Positions 8,046 through 16,532 of a DNA stretch of 18,948 nt are shown here, one piece after another (the first letter of the stretch is position 1; the number at the start of each line of letters is the position of its first letter). This DNA is from an uncultured Eubacterium sp. Lineage in GTDB: Bacteria; Bacillota; Clostridia; Peptostreptococcales; Anaerovoracaceae. Made by a program: the position numbers and the translations under genes. The DNA lies in assembly GCA_905193765.1 (NCBI GenBank), contig CAJJPZ010000025.1:1-18948 (forward strand), written 5' to 3'. A model generated the notes under the pieces. The model saw only the letters and a list, made by a program, of their open reading frames with translations. It made no database searches and was not told where the DNA came from.

Positions 8046-10289
8046 ATGACGGAATTACTGGCACCGGCAGGAAATATGGAGGCCCTGAAAGCTGCGGTAT
8101 CCGGAGGGTGCGACGCAGTATATCTGGGACTCACAAAATTCGGCGCCCGTGCATATTCGGACAACTTCGATACAGATTCACTTGCTGAAGCGGTCAGCTA
8201 TGCACACCTGAGAGACGTTAAGATATATGTTACGATGAATACCATCGTATTCGAAAGTGAGATCAGCGACATGAGGACCCAGCTGCAGCAGCTGAACGAT
8301 ATCGGCGTGGATGGCGTGATAGTGCAGGATCTGGCTGTTTTCAACTACATGAAAGAGCACTTTGCAGACATGGAGGTGCACTGTTCGACGCAGATGGGTA
8401 TAGACGATATCGACGGTACCATGCTTTTCAGAGAGCTGGGTGCGGATCGTGTGGTACTGGCCCGGGAGACAGACATGGATGAGGTGCTGAGGATAAAAAA
8501 AGAAGCAAAGATACCCCTTGAGATATTCGTCCACGGTGCGCTGTGCGTGTCATACTCAGGCAACTGTCTCATGTCCGGACTTATCGGCTACAGGAGCGGT
8601 AACCGGGGCAGATGTGTGGGCTCCTGCCGCAAGCTTTATGAGATCATAGATATGACTGAGGAAAGACTCCTGGGAAGAAACTATATCCTTTCCACGAAGG
8701 ATCTCAATACGATAGATTATATAGATCAGCTGAAGAAAGTGGACTCGCTGAAAATAGAGGGCCGGATGAAAGAGCCCGCATATGTGGCAAATGTCGTGGC
8801 AAAATACAGGAAAGCGCTGGGCGGGAGACTGACGGACGAAGATCGGCAGGACCTGGAAAAGACATTCAACAGGACATATACAGAAGGCTATCTTTTCCAC
8901 GAAGATGCAGGCGATATCACCAATATCAGCAGGCCTAACAATTTCGGGTACGAGATCGGCAGGGTAAAGGGATACTTCAAAGGCATGTATGAAATATCAT
9001 TGAGCCGTGTGCTGAATCAGAACGACATCATCAGGATAGACCATGATGGAGAAGATATCAATCTGTCAGTGGTGAAGCTCTACGACAGGAACGGCAGGCT
9101 GATAAACAGCGCAGACAGGACATGCTATATAAAGATAAAAGAAAAGCTTTCATCAGGTGACAGAGTATACAAGACAAAGGACCAGAAATTCTACAGGGAA
9201 CTTGAAAGCTCTCAGGAGGGAGAATACAGACGTTTCCCTCTCGATCTTAAAGTTTACGCATATCCCGGTGCTAAACTGGTGATAGATGCCACAGGCTTCG
9301 GACTTTCGTACATTTATGAGAGCGAAGATGTCATCAGTGAAGCCGTAAAAAGTCCTGCCACTGAGGAACAGGTAAGGAAGCAGCTTTCGAAGCTCAACGA
9401 CACGGTATTTCGACTTGGCGACCTTCAGTTCGAAGGATACAATGCCTTCGTTCCTGCAGGTATGCTGAACAGCGCCAGAAGAGAGATCGTCAGTAAACTG
9501 TACGAGGCGAAGCTCAGCAGCCGTAAAAACAGAGAAAAAACTGTATCTGCAAAAGAAAAGATCTCATTCCCGCTGGCAGAGCCGTATCTCACGGCATCTG
9601 TGACTACTAAGGAACAGTACGACGCCTGTGTCAGCAGCGGGATAAAAACAATATATTTCGACAATATAGTAAGAAGGAACCAGAACAGCTATGGAGACAG
9701 GGAAGGTGAACTGCTTATCGGTGGGTACGGCGGCATTTTCCATTACAGGGACAGCAATCCTTTCATTACCGATTATTCCCTCAATGTGGTGAACTCTGTC
9801 AGCTGCTATGAGCTTTACAGACTGGGAGCACGCAGAGTCACCCTGTCCTATGAACTGAACAGACAGCAGATAACCGATCTTATAAACGAATACCGCAGAG
9901 TCAACGATGGATATCCTTCACTTGAAATGATAGTCTATGGACGTGCTCCGCTGATGTTCACGAAGTACTGTCCTATGAAGAAGATGGGACAGTGCGGCAA
10001 ATGCAGATATAGGACTTATGAACTCCGAGATGAGTACGGCAGCTTTCCGATACTTTCTCATGAAGACTGTTCAACGACCATACTTAATGGCAAAGTACTG
10101 AATCTCCTTGATGAAATGCCACATATAGAGGGGATAGAAGCATTCAGGTTAAGCTTTACCACCGAGACTGGAGATGAAGTCCGGAAGATAGCCAGAGCAG
10201 CGACAGAAAAGCTGAACGGAATATCAGATAGATCACTTTTCGATCAGAAGACTGACACGAGAGGTCATTTCAACAAGGAAATCTTATAG
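8046..10289 (+). CDS. U32 family protein, long type with DUF3656 region (RlhA-like)
   Basis: 747 residues. The N-terminal U32 domain begins MTELLAPAGNMEALKAAVSG and contains FVHGALCVSYSGNCLMS and GNRGRCVGSCR, with Cys167, 174, 190 and 194. A long middle region (about 330-560) resembles DUF3656. A second Cys cluster lies at about 642, 650, 653 and 675 (TKYCPMKKMGQCGKC, then HEDC), and the tail is TRGHFNKEI. This architecture matches the long U32 proteins that include E. coli RlhA/YdcP, which hydroxylates a 23S rRNA cytidine; other U32 proteins (UbiU/UbiV) bind iron-sulfur clusters. RNA hydroxylation is therefore more likely than proteolysis. ATG 8046 has AGGAG (8035-8039) 6 nt upstream; the open frame upstream lacks a better start. 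The gene is 20 bp from the ABC-F gene, so they probably form an operon. Confidence 0.88.
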   Translation: MTELLAPAGNMEALKAAVSGGCDAVYLGLTKFGARAYSDNFDTDSLAEAVSYAHLRDVKIYVTMNTIVFESEISDMRTQLQQLNDIGVDGVIVQDLAVFNYMKEHFADMEVHCSTQMGIDDIDGTMLFRELGADRVVLARETDMDEVLRIKKEAKIPLEIFVHGALCVSYSGNCLMSGLIGYRSGNRGRCVGSCRKLYEIIDMTEERLLGRNYILSTKDLNTIDYIDQLKKVDSLKIEGRMKEPAYVANVVAKYRKALGGRLTDEDRQDLEKTFNRTYTEGYLFHEDAGDITNISRPNNFGYEIGRVKGYFKGMYEISLSRVLNQNDIIRIDHDGEDINLSVVKLYDRNGRLINSADRTCYIKIKEKLSSGDRVYKTKDQKFYRELESSQEGEYRRFPLDLKVYAYPGAKLVIDATGFGLSYIYESEDVISEAVKSPATEEQVRKQLSKLNDTVFRLGDLQFEGYNAFVPAGMLNSARREIVSKLYEAKLSSRKNREKTVSAKEKISFPLAEPYLTASVTTKEQYDACVSSGIKTIYFDNIVRRNQNSYGDREGELLIGGYGGIFHYRDSNPFITDYSLNVVNSVSCYELYRLGARRVTLSYELNRQQITDLINEYRRVNDGYPSLEMIVYGRAPLMFTKYCPMKKMGQCGKCRYRTYELRDEYGSFPILSHEDCSTTILNGKVLNLLDEMPHIEGIEAFRLSFTTETGDEVRKIARAATEKLNGISDRSLFDQKTDTRGHFNKEIL

Positions 10290-10309
10290 AGAAAGGGGAA
10301 CACAGGGAA

Positions 10310-12055
10310 ATGATACAGGTAGAAAAATTTTCATACGGATTTCCGTCGAAGGATCTGTATAACGAAATATCCTTCACACTGGAAACAGGATGCCACTGTG
10401 CGCTGATAGGCAGCAACGGCACCGGCAAATCAACCCTTGCAGATATACTCATCCGTCCGGAAAAATATCTTTACGACGGTGTCATCACGAGGGACGAGGA
10501 CTGCAGGACGGGATATGCCAGCCAGTTCAGCACCAGGGACAAGGACAGGGACTGCACGGTCTTCGGGTATCTCAGCGAGAGATTCATGAAGATACAGCAG
10601 GATATCGCAGCAGTCTGCGAGGAACTGGCGTCGTCAGAGGATCCGGAGCCCCTTTATGAAAAATATCAGCAGCTTCTTGATCTGAACGGATCCATGGACG
10701 GAGACAACTATGAAAGCAATATACGCAGGCAGCTCAATACGGCAGGGATGGGAGAACTGGCAGAAGTGTCGCTGTCGCAGATAAGCGGCGGAGAGTACAA
10801 GCTGCTGCAGATAATGAGAGAAATGCTGCTGTCACCGAACCTGCTGGTGCTGGACGAGCCGGACGTTTTCCTGGATTTCGGTAATCTGGGGAGTCTCTGT
10901 CAGCTGATAAACAGCTACGATGGAACTTTGCTGGTGATAACCCACAACAGGTATCTGCTGGATCACTGCTTCAACAAGATCCTGCACCTTGAGAACGGCG
11001 ACATACAGGAATTCGACGGCAGCTACACGGAATACAGATGTGCTGTATCGAGAGAAAAAGCAGAGCTTAAACGTCAGAGTATCGAAGAGCAGGAGGAAAT
11101 AGAGCGTACCCAGGAAATGGTGGACATACTCCGCAAAAGAGCGACTGAAAAAGTCAATCCCGTTATCGGACGCGCGGTGAATGCTAAGCAGACGCAGCTG
11201 GATCGTCTTATCGCGAGACAGATAAAAGCACCTTTCATAGAGATAAGAGAGCCGGAGATCACTCTGCCGCAGGTGGAGACAGAGGATGACAAGACGGTAC
11301 TCAGTGTCACAGGATACAACGTGGGATTTGATGACGACCTGCTGGAAAATGTGGATTTCCAGCTAAAGGCAGGCGAGAAAGTAGCTGTTGTGGGAGCCAA
11401 CGGAACAGGTAAGACGACGCTGATACGCGATATCCTCAAAAACGACGACCCGGCGATACACATAGATGAAGATACGAGATACGCCTGCATGTCACAGCTC
11501 CAGGGAGAGATGCTGGACGAGGACAAAACAGTATATCAGATAATGCAGGACGCAGGTTTCGACACGAGGACAGAGATAAGAGAGTATCTTTCAGGTTACT
11601 GTCTCGAAGAAAAAGTCCTGGATCAGAAGGCGGGAGAGCTTTCCGGAGGCGAGCAGAACCTGCTCCAGATAGCAGTGATCGCTGCATCGGATGCACAGCT
11701 TCTGATACTTGATGAACCTACAAGTCATCTGGATCTCTACGCACAGGCGGCGCTGGAAAAGGCGGTTTCGGAATACAGCGGTACAGTACTGATGGTGAGC
11801 CATGACTTTTATCTCGTGGCAAACTGTGCAGACTATATACTGCTGGCAGAGGACAATACACTGAGACGTGTGCGCGCCCGCAAATTCCGAAAGATGGTCT
11901 ATGACAGATATTTCGATCCGGAGTATCTTGAAATCGACCGGAGGAAGCAGGAACTTGAAGCAGATATAACCGCCGCATTCATGAAAGATGATCTGGACAG
12001 GGTGGAAAAGCTCTGCGATCAGTTGGAAGAGCTGGACAGAAAACAGAATAGATAA
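10310..12055 (+). CDS. ABC-F family ATPase (ribosome-associated type)
   Basis: 581 residues, two ABC domains and no membrane segments. Domain 1: Walker A GSNGTGKST (34-42), signature ISGGE (158-162), Walker B LLVLDEP (178-184), His212. A charged helical linker follows (about 245-320), as in the P-site tRNA interaction region of ABC-F proteins. Domain 2: Walker A GANGTGKTT (362-370), LSGGEQN (444-450), LLILDEPTSHLD (464-475), His498. A C-terminal Glu/Lys/Asp-rich helix ends the protein. Domain 1 reads DEPDVFLD where ABC-F proteins usually have DEPTNHLD. The protein probably acts on the ribosome as a translation factor or antibiotic-protection factor; the specific role is unknown. Pairing with an RlhA-like rRNA modifier in one operon supports a ribosomal link. 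AAAGGGG lies upstream of the start. Confidence 0.88.
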   Translation: MIQVEKFSYGFPSKDLYNEISFTLETGCHCALIGSNGTGKSTLADILIRPEKYLYDGVITRDEDCRTGYASQFSTRDKDRDCTVFGYLSERFMKIQQDIAAVCEELASSEDPEPLYEKYQQLLDLNGSMDGDNYESNIRRQLNTAGMGELAEVSLSQISGGEYKLLQIMREMLLSPNLLVLDEPDVFLDFGNLGSLCQLINSYDGTLLVITHNRYLLDHCFNKILHLENGDIQEFDGSYTEYRCAVSREKAELKRQSIEEQEEIERTQEMVDILRKRATEKVNPVIGRAVNAKQTQLDRLIARQIKAPFIEIREPEITLPQVETEDDKTVLSVTGYNVGFDDDLLENVDFQLKAGEKVAVVGANGTGKTTLIRDILKNDDPAIHIDEDTRYACMSQLQGEMLDEDKTVYQIMQDAGFDTRTEIREYLSGYCLEEKVLDQKAGELSGGEQNLLQIAVIAASDAQLLILDEPTSHLDLYAQAALEKAVSEYSGTVLMVSHDFYLVANCADYILLAEDNTLRRVRARKFRKMVYDRYFDPEYLEIDRRKQELEADITAAFMKDDLDRVEKLCDQLEELDRKQNR

Positions 12056-12066
12056 CTTTTAACAGA

Positions 12067-12085
12067 CTGCTTCATCAGGAAGCAG
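12067..12085. other. Short hairpin without T-run
   Basis: CTGCTTC (12067-12073) and GAAGCAG (12079-12085) form a perfect 7-bp stem with a 5-nt loop just after the ABC-F stop codon. No T-run follows on either strand, so it may stabilise the 3' end rather than terminate. Confidence 0.45.
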
Positions 12086-12138
12086 CAGACTAAAGACTAA
12101 GGATCACTTCCCGTAAATACGCAGGAAAAGACAAACAG

Positions 12139-12180
12139 AAAAACACAGCAGATGGAAAAGATGATATCTGCTGTGTTTTT
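12139..12180. terminator. Bidirectional rho-independent terminator
   Basis: A perfect 15-bp stem, AAAAACACAGCAGAT (12139-12153) / ATCTGCTGTGTTTTT (12166-12180), with a 12-nt loop. It carries A-run and T-run ends on both strands and lies between the convergent ABC-F and azlD genes, so it should terminate both transcripts. Confidence 0.93.
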
Positions 12181-12240
12181 GCATTCTGTGTATGTTCTGT
12201 GTAAGCTGTACAGATGGCGGACGCTGCCGTATCAGGATGA

Positions 12241-12558
12241 TCAGATCAGCGCCATGACGGCCTCTACGATGAATACTGCAAGGCATGCACCGATGGCTAC
12301 GACGATGAGGCCCTTTCTCCTGTACGCCAGGAAGATCGCTGTCAGCAGGCCTGCTGCAGCGGGGACCATGCTGTCCGTGGCGTAGAGTATAGCAGGGAAT
12401 GTCATGGCTGACAGCACTGTATACGGTGTGTAGTACAGGAACGAATTTATGAACCTGTTTTCGATTTTCTTGTTCATCAGTACGAAAGGGATGATTCTTA
12501 CCAGGTATGTCACACCTGCCATAACGATGAGATACGGTACGAATGATATGAAGTCCAT
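12241..12558 (-). CDS. azlD: AzlD family branched-chain amino acid export subunit
   Basis: 105-residue small membrane protein with about four hydrophobic segments and the family pattern YLIVMAGVTYLVRIIPF near the N-terminus and FLYYTPYTVLSAMTFPAI in the centre. AzlD works with AzlC as a two-component exporter of branched-chain amino acids and analogues. The start ATG shares one base with the azlC stop (TAATG), and AAAGGAGG lies about 9 nt upstream inside the end of azlC, so translation is coupled. A strong bidirectional terminator lies 61 bp downstream. Confidence 0.93.
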   Translation of the reverse strand: MDFISFVPYLIVMAGVTYLVRIIPFVLMNKKIENRFINSFLYYTPYTVLSAMTFPAILYATDSMVPAAAGLLTAIFLAYRRKGLIVVAIGACLAVFIVEAVMALI

Positions 12559-13253
12559 TACTGATCATCCTCCTTTACAGGGAATAACAATGCTCCGGCG
12601 GCAGATGCTGCAACTGCACATATTATTATGGCAAAGCCTGCGGATATCCCTGAGAATAACGGGATATACCGGAATGCGACGCTGATGGCCACAGCTATGA
12701 TGACGGCTGCCAGAACATGTCCGTCTTCTCTTGTCTTCGGGACAACGACAGCTATGAACATGCCGTAGAGCGCCAGACCAAGAGCGCTGGTAACCATTGC
12801 AGGCATGACATTGCCCATGACAGCACCCACAAGGGTACCGCCGGTCCAGCCTGCTATGGGAAGGACTGCAAGACCTGCGAAATATCTTCTGCTGACCTGA
12901 CTGTCCTGTCCTATGGCCACTGCAAATATTTCATCCGTGATCGCAAATCCCAGGATGATACGCCAGATACCCTTGAATCTGGAATTGACTTTCTGTGAAA
13001 GCGCTATGCCCATAAGACCATAACGGGAATTGACGACGAACTGCATCAGAGCCATCTCTATGAATGAACCCATATGGGTGATGACCGTGACGCCTGCGAA
13101 CTGCCCGGCGGAAGTGAGGTTTGTCAGCGATATGAGCACTGCCTCGAACCAGGTGCATCCGGCTTCCACAGCCATGATACCGAATGCGATAGAAACCGAA
13201 AAGTATCCGAGTGCGATGGGAATACCGTCCTTGATTCCCTTATTGAAATCCAT
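12558..13253 (-). CDS. azlC: AzlC family branched-chain amino acid permease
   Basis: 231-residue membrane protein with about six hydrophobic segments. The N-terminal GIKDGIPIALGYFSVSIAFG, the NLTSAGQFAGV segment, VVNSRYGLMGIALS and FAITDEIFAVA are hallmark AzlC stretches. With AzlD it should export branched-chain amino acids. The start is preceded by AAAGGA about 12 nt upstream on the minus strand, a slightly long spacing. A promoter with TTTACT and TATAAT lies just upstream. No Lrp-type regulator is adjacent in this window; the nearest regulator, the divergent LuxR gene, starts 261 bp away and seems to belong to another module. Confidence 0.95.
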   Translation of the reverse strand: MDFNKGIKDGIPIALGYFSVSIAFGIMAVEAGCTWFEAVLISLTNLTSAGQFAGVTVITHMGSFIEMALMQFVVNSRYGLMGIALSQKVNSRFKGIWRIILGFAITDEIFAVAIGQDSQVSRRYFAGLAVLPIAGWTGGTLVGAVMGNVMPAMVTSALGLALYGMFIAVVVPKTREDGHVLAAVIIAVAISVAFRYIPLFSGISAGFAIIICAVAASAAGALLFPVKEDDQ

Positions 13254-13289
13254 TGCTAAAACGTCCTTTCTTTTATGCGTAACGTTTAT

Positions 13290-13318
13290 ATTATATACTC
13301 ATACAAAGATAAAGTAAA
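13290..13318 (-). promoter_or_regulatory. Promoter of azlC-azlD
   Basis: Reading the minus strand, TTTACT (13318-13313), a 17-bp spacer and a perfect TATAAT (13295-13290) lie 37 bp before the azlC start codon. Confidence 0.6.
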
Positions 13319-13422
13319 ACGGTTTTGGTACGATATACAATATACCGGGCGAATACATTGGGATCGATTTACATCAGGTATGATGAGAGGACATAAAAAT
13401 AATAAACTGTACAAATTAAAAG

Positions 13423-13452
13423 TGGCAAAATAAGGGGGATGTATATTATAAT
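13423..13452 (+). promoter_or_regulatory. Probable promoter of the LuxR gene, flanked by GTACAAA repeats
   Basis: TATAAT (13447-13452) with TGGCAA (13423-13428) 18 bp upstream. Identical GTACAAA heptamers lie on both sides, at 13409-13415 and 13461-13467. The 261-bp divergent gap from 13254 to 13514 otherwise holds only the azlC promoter; I see no gene in it. Confidence 0.45.
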
Positions 13453-13514
13453 AAGGTAAAGTACAAAGAAGCTTTAACAGGTATAAAAATACAATTCATG
13501 CGGAGGTCGGATAT

Positions 13515-14264
13515 TTGAATTTATTAACAGACAAAGAATGGCTTGAAATAAATGAAATAATAAAAGAAATATATGCCTGTGAAGATATCAAAACGCTGGG
13601 CTATACATTCCTTTCCCTGATAAGGAACATGGTTCCCTTCAAAATAGGATCATTTTCATTATTAAACGAAGACACCACGGTTAAAGTAGAAAGTGCAGTT
13701 ACTGTAGGGGAGGAAATGATATCAGTAGAGGAATATAATGAAATATATTTCGAGTCTGATTTTATCAATGATGTAATGTCATACCCAAAGTCAGTAGTGT
13801 TCAGAGATTGTGACGTTGTTGAAAGCCAGGAGAAAGTGAAAACCTTTTTTTATAAAAATTTTATGATGATGTATAATGCGGAGTACTATAGTGGTATCCT
13901 TCTAAAAAAAGAAGGCAAGCTGTTTGCCTGTGCTACTTTTTTAAGAACAAGTCTTCATGGGCAGTTAAAGGAGAAGGATGTTTTTATTATGGAAACCTTT
14001 ATAGGTCATCTTGAGAACATTTTATGTCGCTTTATAGATCATGAACCCGTTACGGTGGAGGATGAATATTGCAATATACCGGAGTACGAACTGTTATCTA
14101 AACGCGAAAGGGAAATTTTGAGACATGTCATCGATGGTGAAACCAACAAAACTATAAGTGATAAATTGTATATATCAGAATCGACCGTTAAGAAACACGT
14201 ATACAATATTTTCCTTAAGTTTAATGTAAAAAACAGGAATGAGCTGATCAGGAAGTTTACATAA
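13515..14264 (+). CDS. LuxR-type (GerE domain) transcriptional regulator
   Basis: 249 residues. The C-terminal ~60 residues form a LuxR/GerE helix-turn-helix: LLSKREREILRHVIDGETNK, then ISDKLYISESTVKKHVYNIF, then KFNVKNRNELI. The N-terminal 180 residues are soluble and mixed alpha/beta, about the size of a GAF or other ligand-sensing domain, with no receiver Asp pattern and no membrane segment. I cannot name that domain. The start is TTG 13515, supported by GGAGG (13502-13506) 8 nt upstream. The gene is markedly AT-rich compared with the genes to its left. Its own terminator separates it from the cyclase-MATE-M81 genes, which it probably controls. Confidence 0.88.
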   Translation: MNLLTDKEWLEINEIIKEIYACEDIKTLGYTFLSLIRNMVPFKIGSFSLLNEDTTVKVESAVTVGEEMISVEEYNEIYFESDFINDVMSYPKSVVFRDCDVVESQEKVKTFFYKNFMMMYNAEYYSGILLKKEGKLFACATFLRTSLHGQLKEKDVFIMETFIGHLENILCRFIDHEPVTVEDEYCNIPEYELLSKREREILRHVIDGETNKTISDKLYISESTVKKHVYNIFLKFNVKNRNELIRKFT

Positions 14265-14289
14265 AACGAAAGAAAAATAGAACTTCTAC

Positions 14290-14319
14290 AACCACAAAGT
14301 TGAACTTTGTGGTTTTTTT
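14290..14319 (+). terminator. Strong rho-independent terminator after the LuxR gene
   Basis: A perfect 11-bp stem, AACCACAAAGT (14290-14300) / ACTTTGTGGTT (14304-14314), with a 3-nt loop and a T-run to 14319. Confidence 0.92.
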
Positions 14320-14391
14320 GTACAAAAGTTAGAACTGTTTTAGGTACTACAAGACAATATGCATATTTCGGGAAAGATAATAAAATGTATG

Positions 14392-14397
14392 TATAAT
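14392..14397 (+). promoter_or_regulatory. -10 box for the cyclase-MATE-M81 genes
   Basis: A perfect TATAAT lies 19 bp before the cyclase start, with no recognisable -35 at 16-18 bp. That suggests activator-dependent transcription, consistent with control by the upstream LuxR protein. A GTACAAA heptamer identical to those at the LuxR promoter lies at 14320-14326. Confidence 0.45.
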
Positions 14398-14416
14398 AAA
14401 AAGAACAGGAGAGTGG

Positions 14417-15103
14417 ATGAAAATGAAAGTTTATGACTTAAGTATCACGATCGAAAAAGGGCTCTGGTATTACGGTAATCCGTATATCCCCTATGAAACT
14501 GAAATCTTGGCGACCATTAAGGATAACGGATACATTTGCAGTAAACATGTGATGACATCACATACCGGTACACATCTTGAAAATGCCAGACACTGGTTTG
14601 AAAATGCTGATGGTACGGACAAAATGGATCTTGATAAGATCGTTGGTAAGGCTAAAGTGCTTAAAATCGCTGCTAATGACAGGCCGTTCTTTGAAATCAC
14701 AACAGACATGCTGAAAGAGGCTGGCTCGGAAAAGCTGGAAGCCGGGGATATATGCATACTGGCGACAGGATGGGATAAAAGAGTTAAAGAAGATAATTAT
14801 ACCTGGGAAAGTCCGTTTATTACAATTGAAGCGGCTGCATATCTCAGAGACAAGGGCATCAAATGCTTCGCGATAGATGCTCCGATGTTCGGTGATCCCC
14901 GGGATGGCATGGATTGTGTTCCGGAAGGGACAGAGGTTCCTGACTTTGCTTTTGCCAATGCAGGAGTTCCATGCATTCTCGGTATGGTCAACTGCATGGA
15001 GCTTCCTGAAGAAGTTATTTTCTGTGCTGCACCGCTCAAGCTGAGAGACGCAGATGGATCACCTGTAAGAGCATTTGCAATGGATGTTGATTGCTGCAGG
15101 TAA
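14417..15103 (+). CDS. Cyclase family metal-dependent hydrolase (kynurenine formamidase-like fold)
   Basis: 228-residue soluble enzyme of the cyclase family (PF04199), whose members include bacterial arylformamidase KynB and isatin hydrolase. The metal-binding region reads His49-T-G-T-His53-L-Glu55-N-A-R-His59, the place of the HxGTHxDxPxH motif; here Glu replaces Asp, and Arg sits next to the last His. ATGW (116-119) and the C-terminal APLKLRDADGSPVRAFAM are also typical. It likely hydrolyses an amide, lactam or lactone; the substrate is unknown, and no tryptophan-catabolism genes are nearby. AGGAG (14407-14411) serves ATG 14417 (5-nt spacer) or ATG 14423 (11-nt spacer). It is 34 bp from the MATE gene and apparently in one operon with it and the M81 gene. 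Confidence 0.88.
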   Translation: MKMKVYDLSITIEKGLWYYGNPYIPYETEILATIKDNGYICSKHVMTSHTGTHLENARHWFENADGTDKMDLDKIVGKAKVLKIAANDRPFFEITTDMLKEAGSEKLEAGDICILATGWDKRVKEDNYTWESPFITIEAAAYLRDKGIKCFAIDAPMFGDPRDGMDCVPEGTEVPDFAFANAGVPCILGMVNCMELPEEVIFCAAPLKLRDADGSPVRAFAMDVDCCR

Positions 15104-15137
15104 CGTATTTAAATTATTGAGAATATAGGAGGAAAAC

Positions 15138-16517
15138 ATGGAAAAGCTTGATAATAAAGAAGTTCCTGTAATGGATAGTGAACTGTTAACAAAACCAATG
15201 ACAGGCTTGTTTTGGAAATATTCGGTATTAGCTTTAGTCGGTATTCTTTTTTCCTGCCTGGCTGTGATCCTGGATGGATTCTTCATGGGAAACGGCGTAG
15301 GATCGATGGCACTGGCCGCGATTGCAGTAGCTGTGATATTCATGTATTTTGCCATGGGGCTTTCGATGATGCTTGGTATAGGTGGTACGACAGTTGCCGG
15401 AATCAAACTTGGCGATGGAGATGAGGAAGGTGCACGGGATGTATATGGGACGATTCTTGTGTTTGGCCTTATTGTGTCGGTAGTTGTAGGCGTATTGTGC
15501 ATGATTTTTATGAAGCCGCTGCTTACACTGCTTGGAGCGACACCTGACGTATATCCATATGCTGCAGATTATGCGAAAGTGTTTTTTGCGATGATTCCCG
15601 CATGTGTTCTGGGGCAGATCGCATATTATTTCTGCAGACTGGCGGAGAAACCCACACCTGCCGCGATTTTCTTTGTAGCAGGCGGTCTGGGCGCTATCGT
15701 TGTCGAATACATTCTTGTATTCAAGTGCCACTGGGGAACTGCTGCATCGGCCTGGGATTTCGTTATAGGACTTGCAGCAACTATTTTTCTTATTCCGTAT
15801 CTGCAGTGTACTAAAAACGTATTTCAGCTTTCTGTCAGAAATCTGAAGATGAATTTCAGATATGTCGCTGATTCGATCAGAATAGGGTTCCCGATGTTTC
15901 TGCTCCAGTTCTGCCCGATGATAACAACAGCAGTGATCAATAACCAGATAGTTATACAGGGCGGCAGTGATCTCCATATAGCGGCATTCGGCATATTTAA
16001 TGCATACATGGTATATGTGATGAATGCATTCGTAACAGGTTTTACTGCAGGAATGCAGCCGATTGCATCAGTAAACTATGGTGCGAAAGCAAATGGCAGA
16101 GTAAGATCTCTTATTAAAACGGGTATGATACAGAGTTTCATCGTAATACTCGTTGTAGAGATCCTGGTAATGGTATTTGCCAACCCGCTTGTGGAATTCT
16201 TTGCAGGAGGAGCAGGTGAATTAGCTGATATTACAGTTGGTGCTTTGAGGATCAACATTGCGCTCTTTGCATTCGGTTCGATCGCTACACTGGTCGGAGG
16301 ATATTATATCAGTATAGGGAAGATAGGGCTGGCACTGCTCAACTCTACAACAAGGGTTATTATTTTCTGTGTACCATTGCTTTTGATCCTCCCGAGAATC
16401 ATAGGACTTAATGGTGTGTGGGCGGCTCAGCCAGTAGCAGATGCATTCGCATTTGTAATAGCGGCCATTTGCATAACTAAAGAATATAAACATCTGGGTG
16501 AGGTTGAAAAGCTGTAA
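15138..16517 (+). CDS. MATE family transporter of the hydrolase cluster
   Basis: 459-residue polytopic membrane protein of the MATE family, with about 12 hydrophobic segments. The N-terminal half includes MTGLFWKYSVLALVGILFSC, DGFFMGNGVG and SMMLGIGGTTVAGIKLGDGD; the second half includes AFVTGFTAGMQPIASVNYGA, a typical MATE repeat motif. It presumably moves the substrate or product of the flanking hydrolases. MATE proteins are normally exporters, so export of a toxic substrate or reaction product is the default reading. AGGAGG (15127-15132) lies 5 nt before ATG. It differs clearly in sequence from the MATE protein at 240-1571, so it is not a recent duplicate. Confidence 0.92.
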   Translation: MEKLDNKEVPVMDSELLTKPMTGLFWKYSVLALVGILFSCLAVILDGFFMGNGVGSMALAAIAVAVIFMYFAMGLSMMLGIGGTTVAGIKLGDGDEEGARDVYGTILVFGLIVSVVVGVLCMIFMKPLLTLLGATPDVYPYAADYAKVFFAMIPACVLGQIAYYFCRLAEKPTPAAIFFVAGGLGAIVVEYILVFKCHWGTAASAWDFVIGLAATIFLIPYLQCTKNVFQLSVRNLKMNFRYVADSIRIGFPMFLLQFCPMITTAVINNQIVIQGGSDLHIAAFGIFNAYMVYVMNAFVTGFTAGMQPIASVNYGAKANGRVRSLIKTGMIQSFIVILVVEILVMVFANPLVEFFAGGAGELADITVGALRINIALFAFGSIATLVGGYYISIGKIGLALLNSTTRVIIFCVPLLLILPRIIGLNGVWAAQPVADAFAFVIAAICITKEYKHLGEVEKL

Positions 16518-16532
16518 TGTGAGGAGGATCCA

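Noticed and set aside
12183..12205. Short tandem repeat TTCTGTGTA downstream of azlD
   Set aside because: Only two copies of a 9-mer beside a terminator; no sign of a mobile element or array.
13421..13440. Possible sigma-54 (-24/-12) promoter starting TGGCAA before the LuxR gene
   Set aside because: The required TTGC element at the -12 spacing is absent, while a normal TATAAT is present at 13447.
240..16517. The two MATE genes as a duplication
   Set aside because: The proteins share only family-level patterns, differ in length and codon style, and sit in different contexts.
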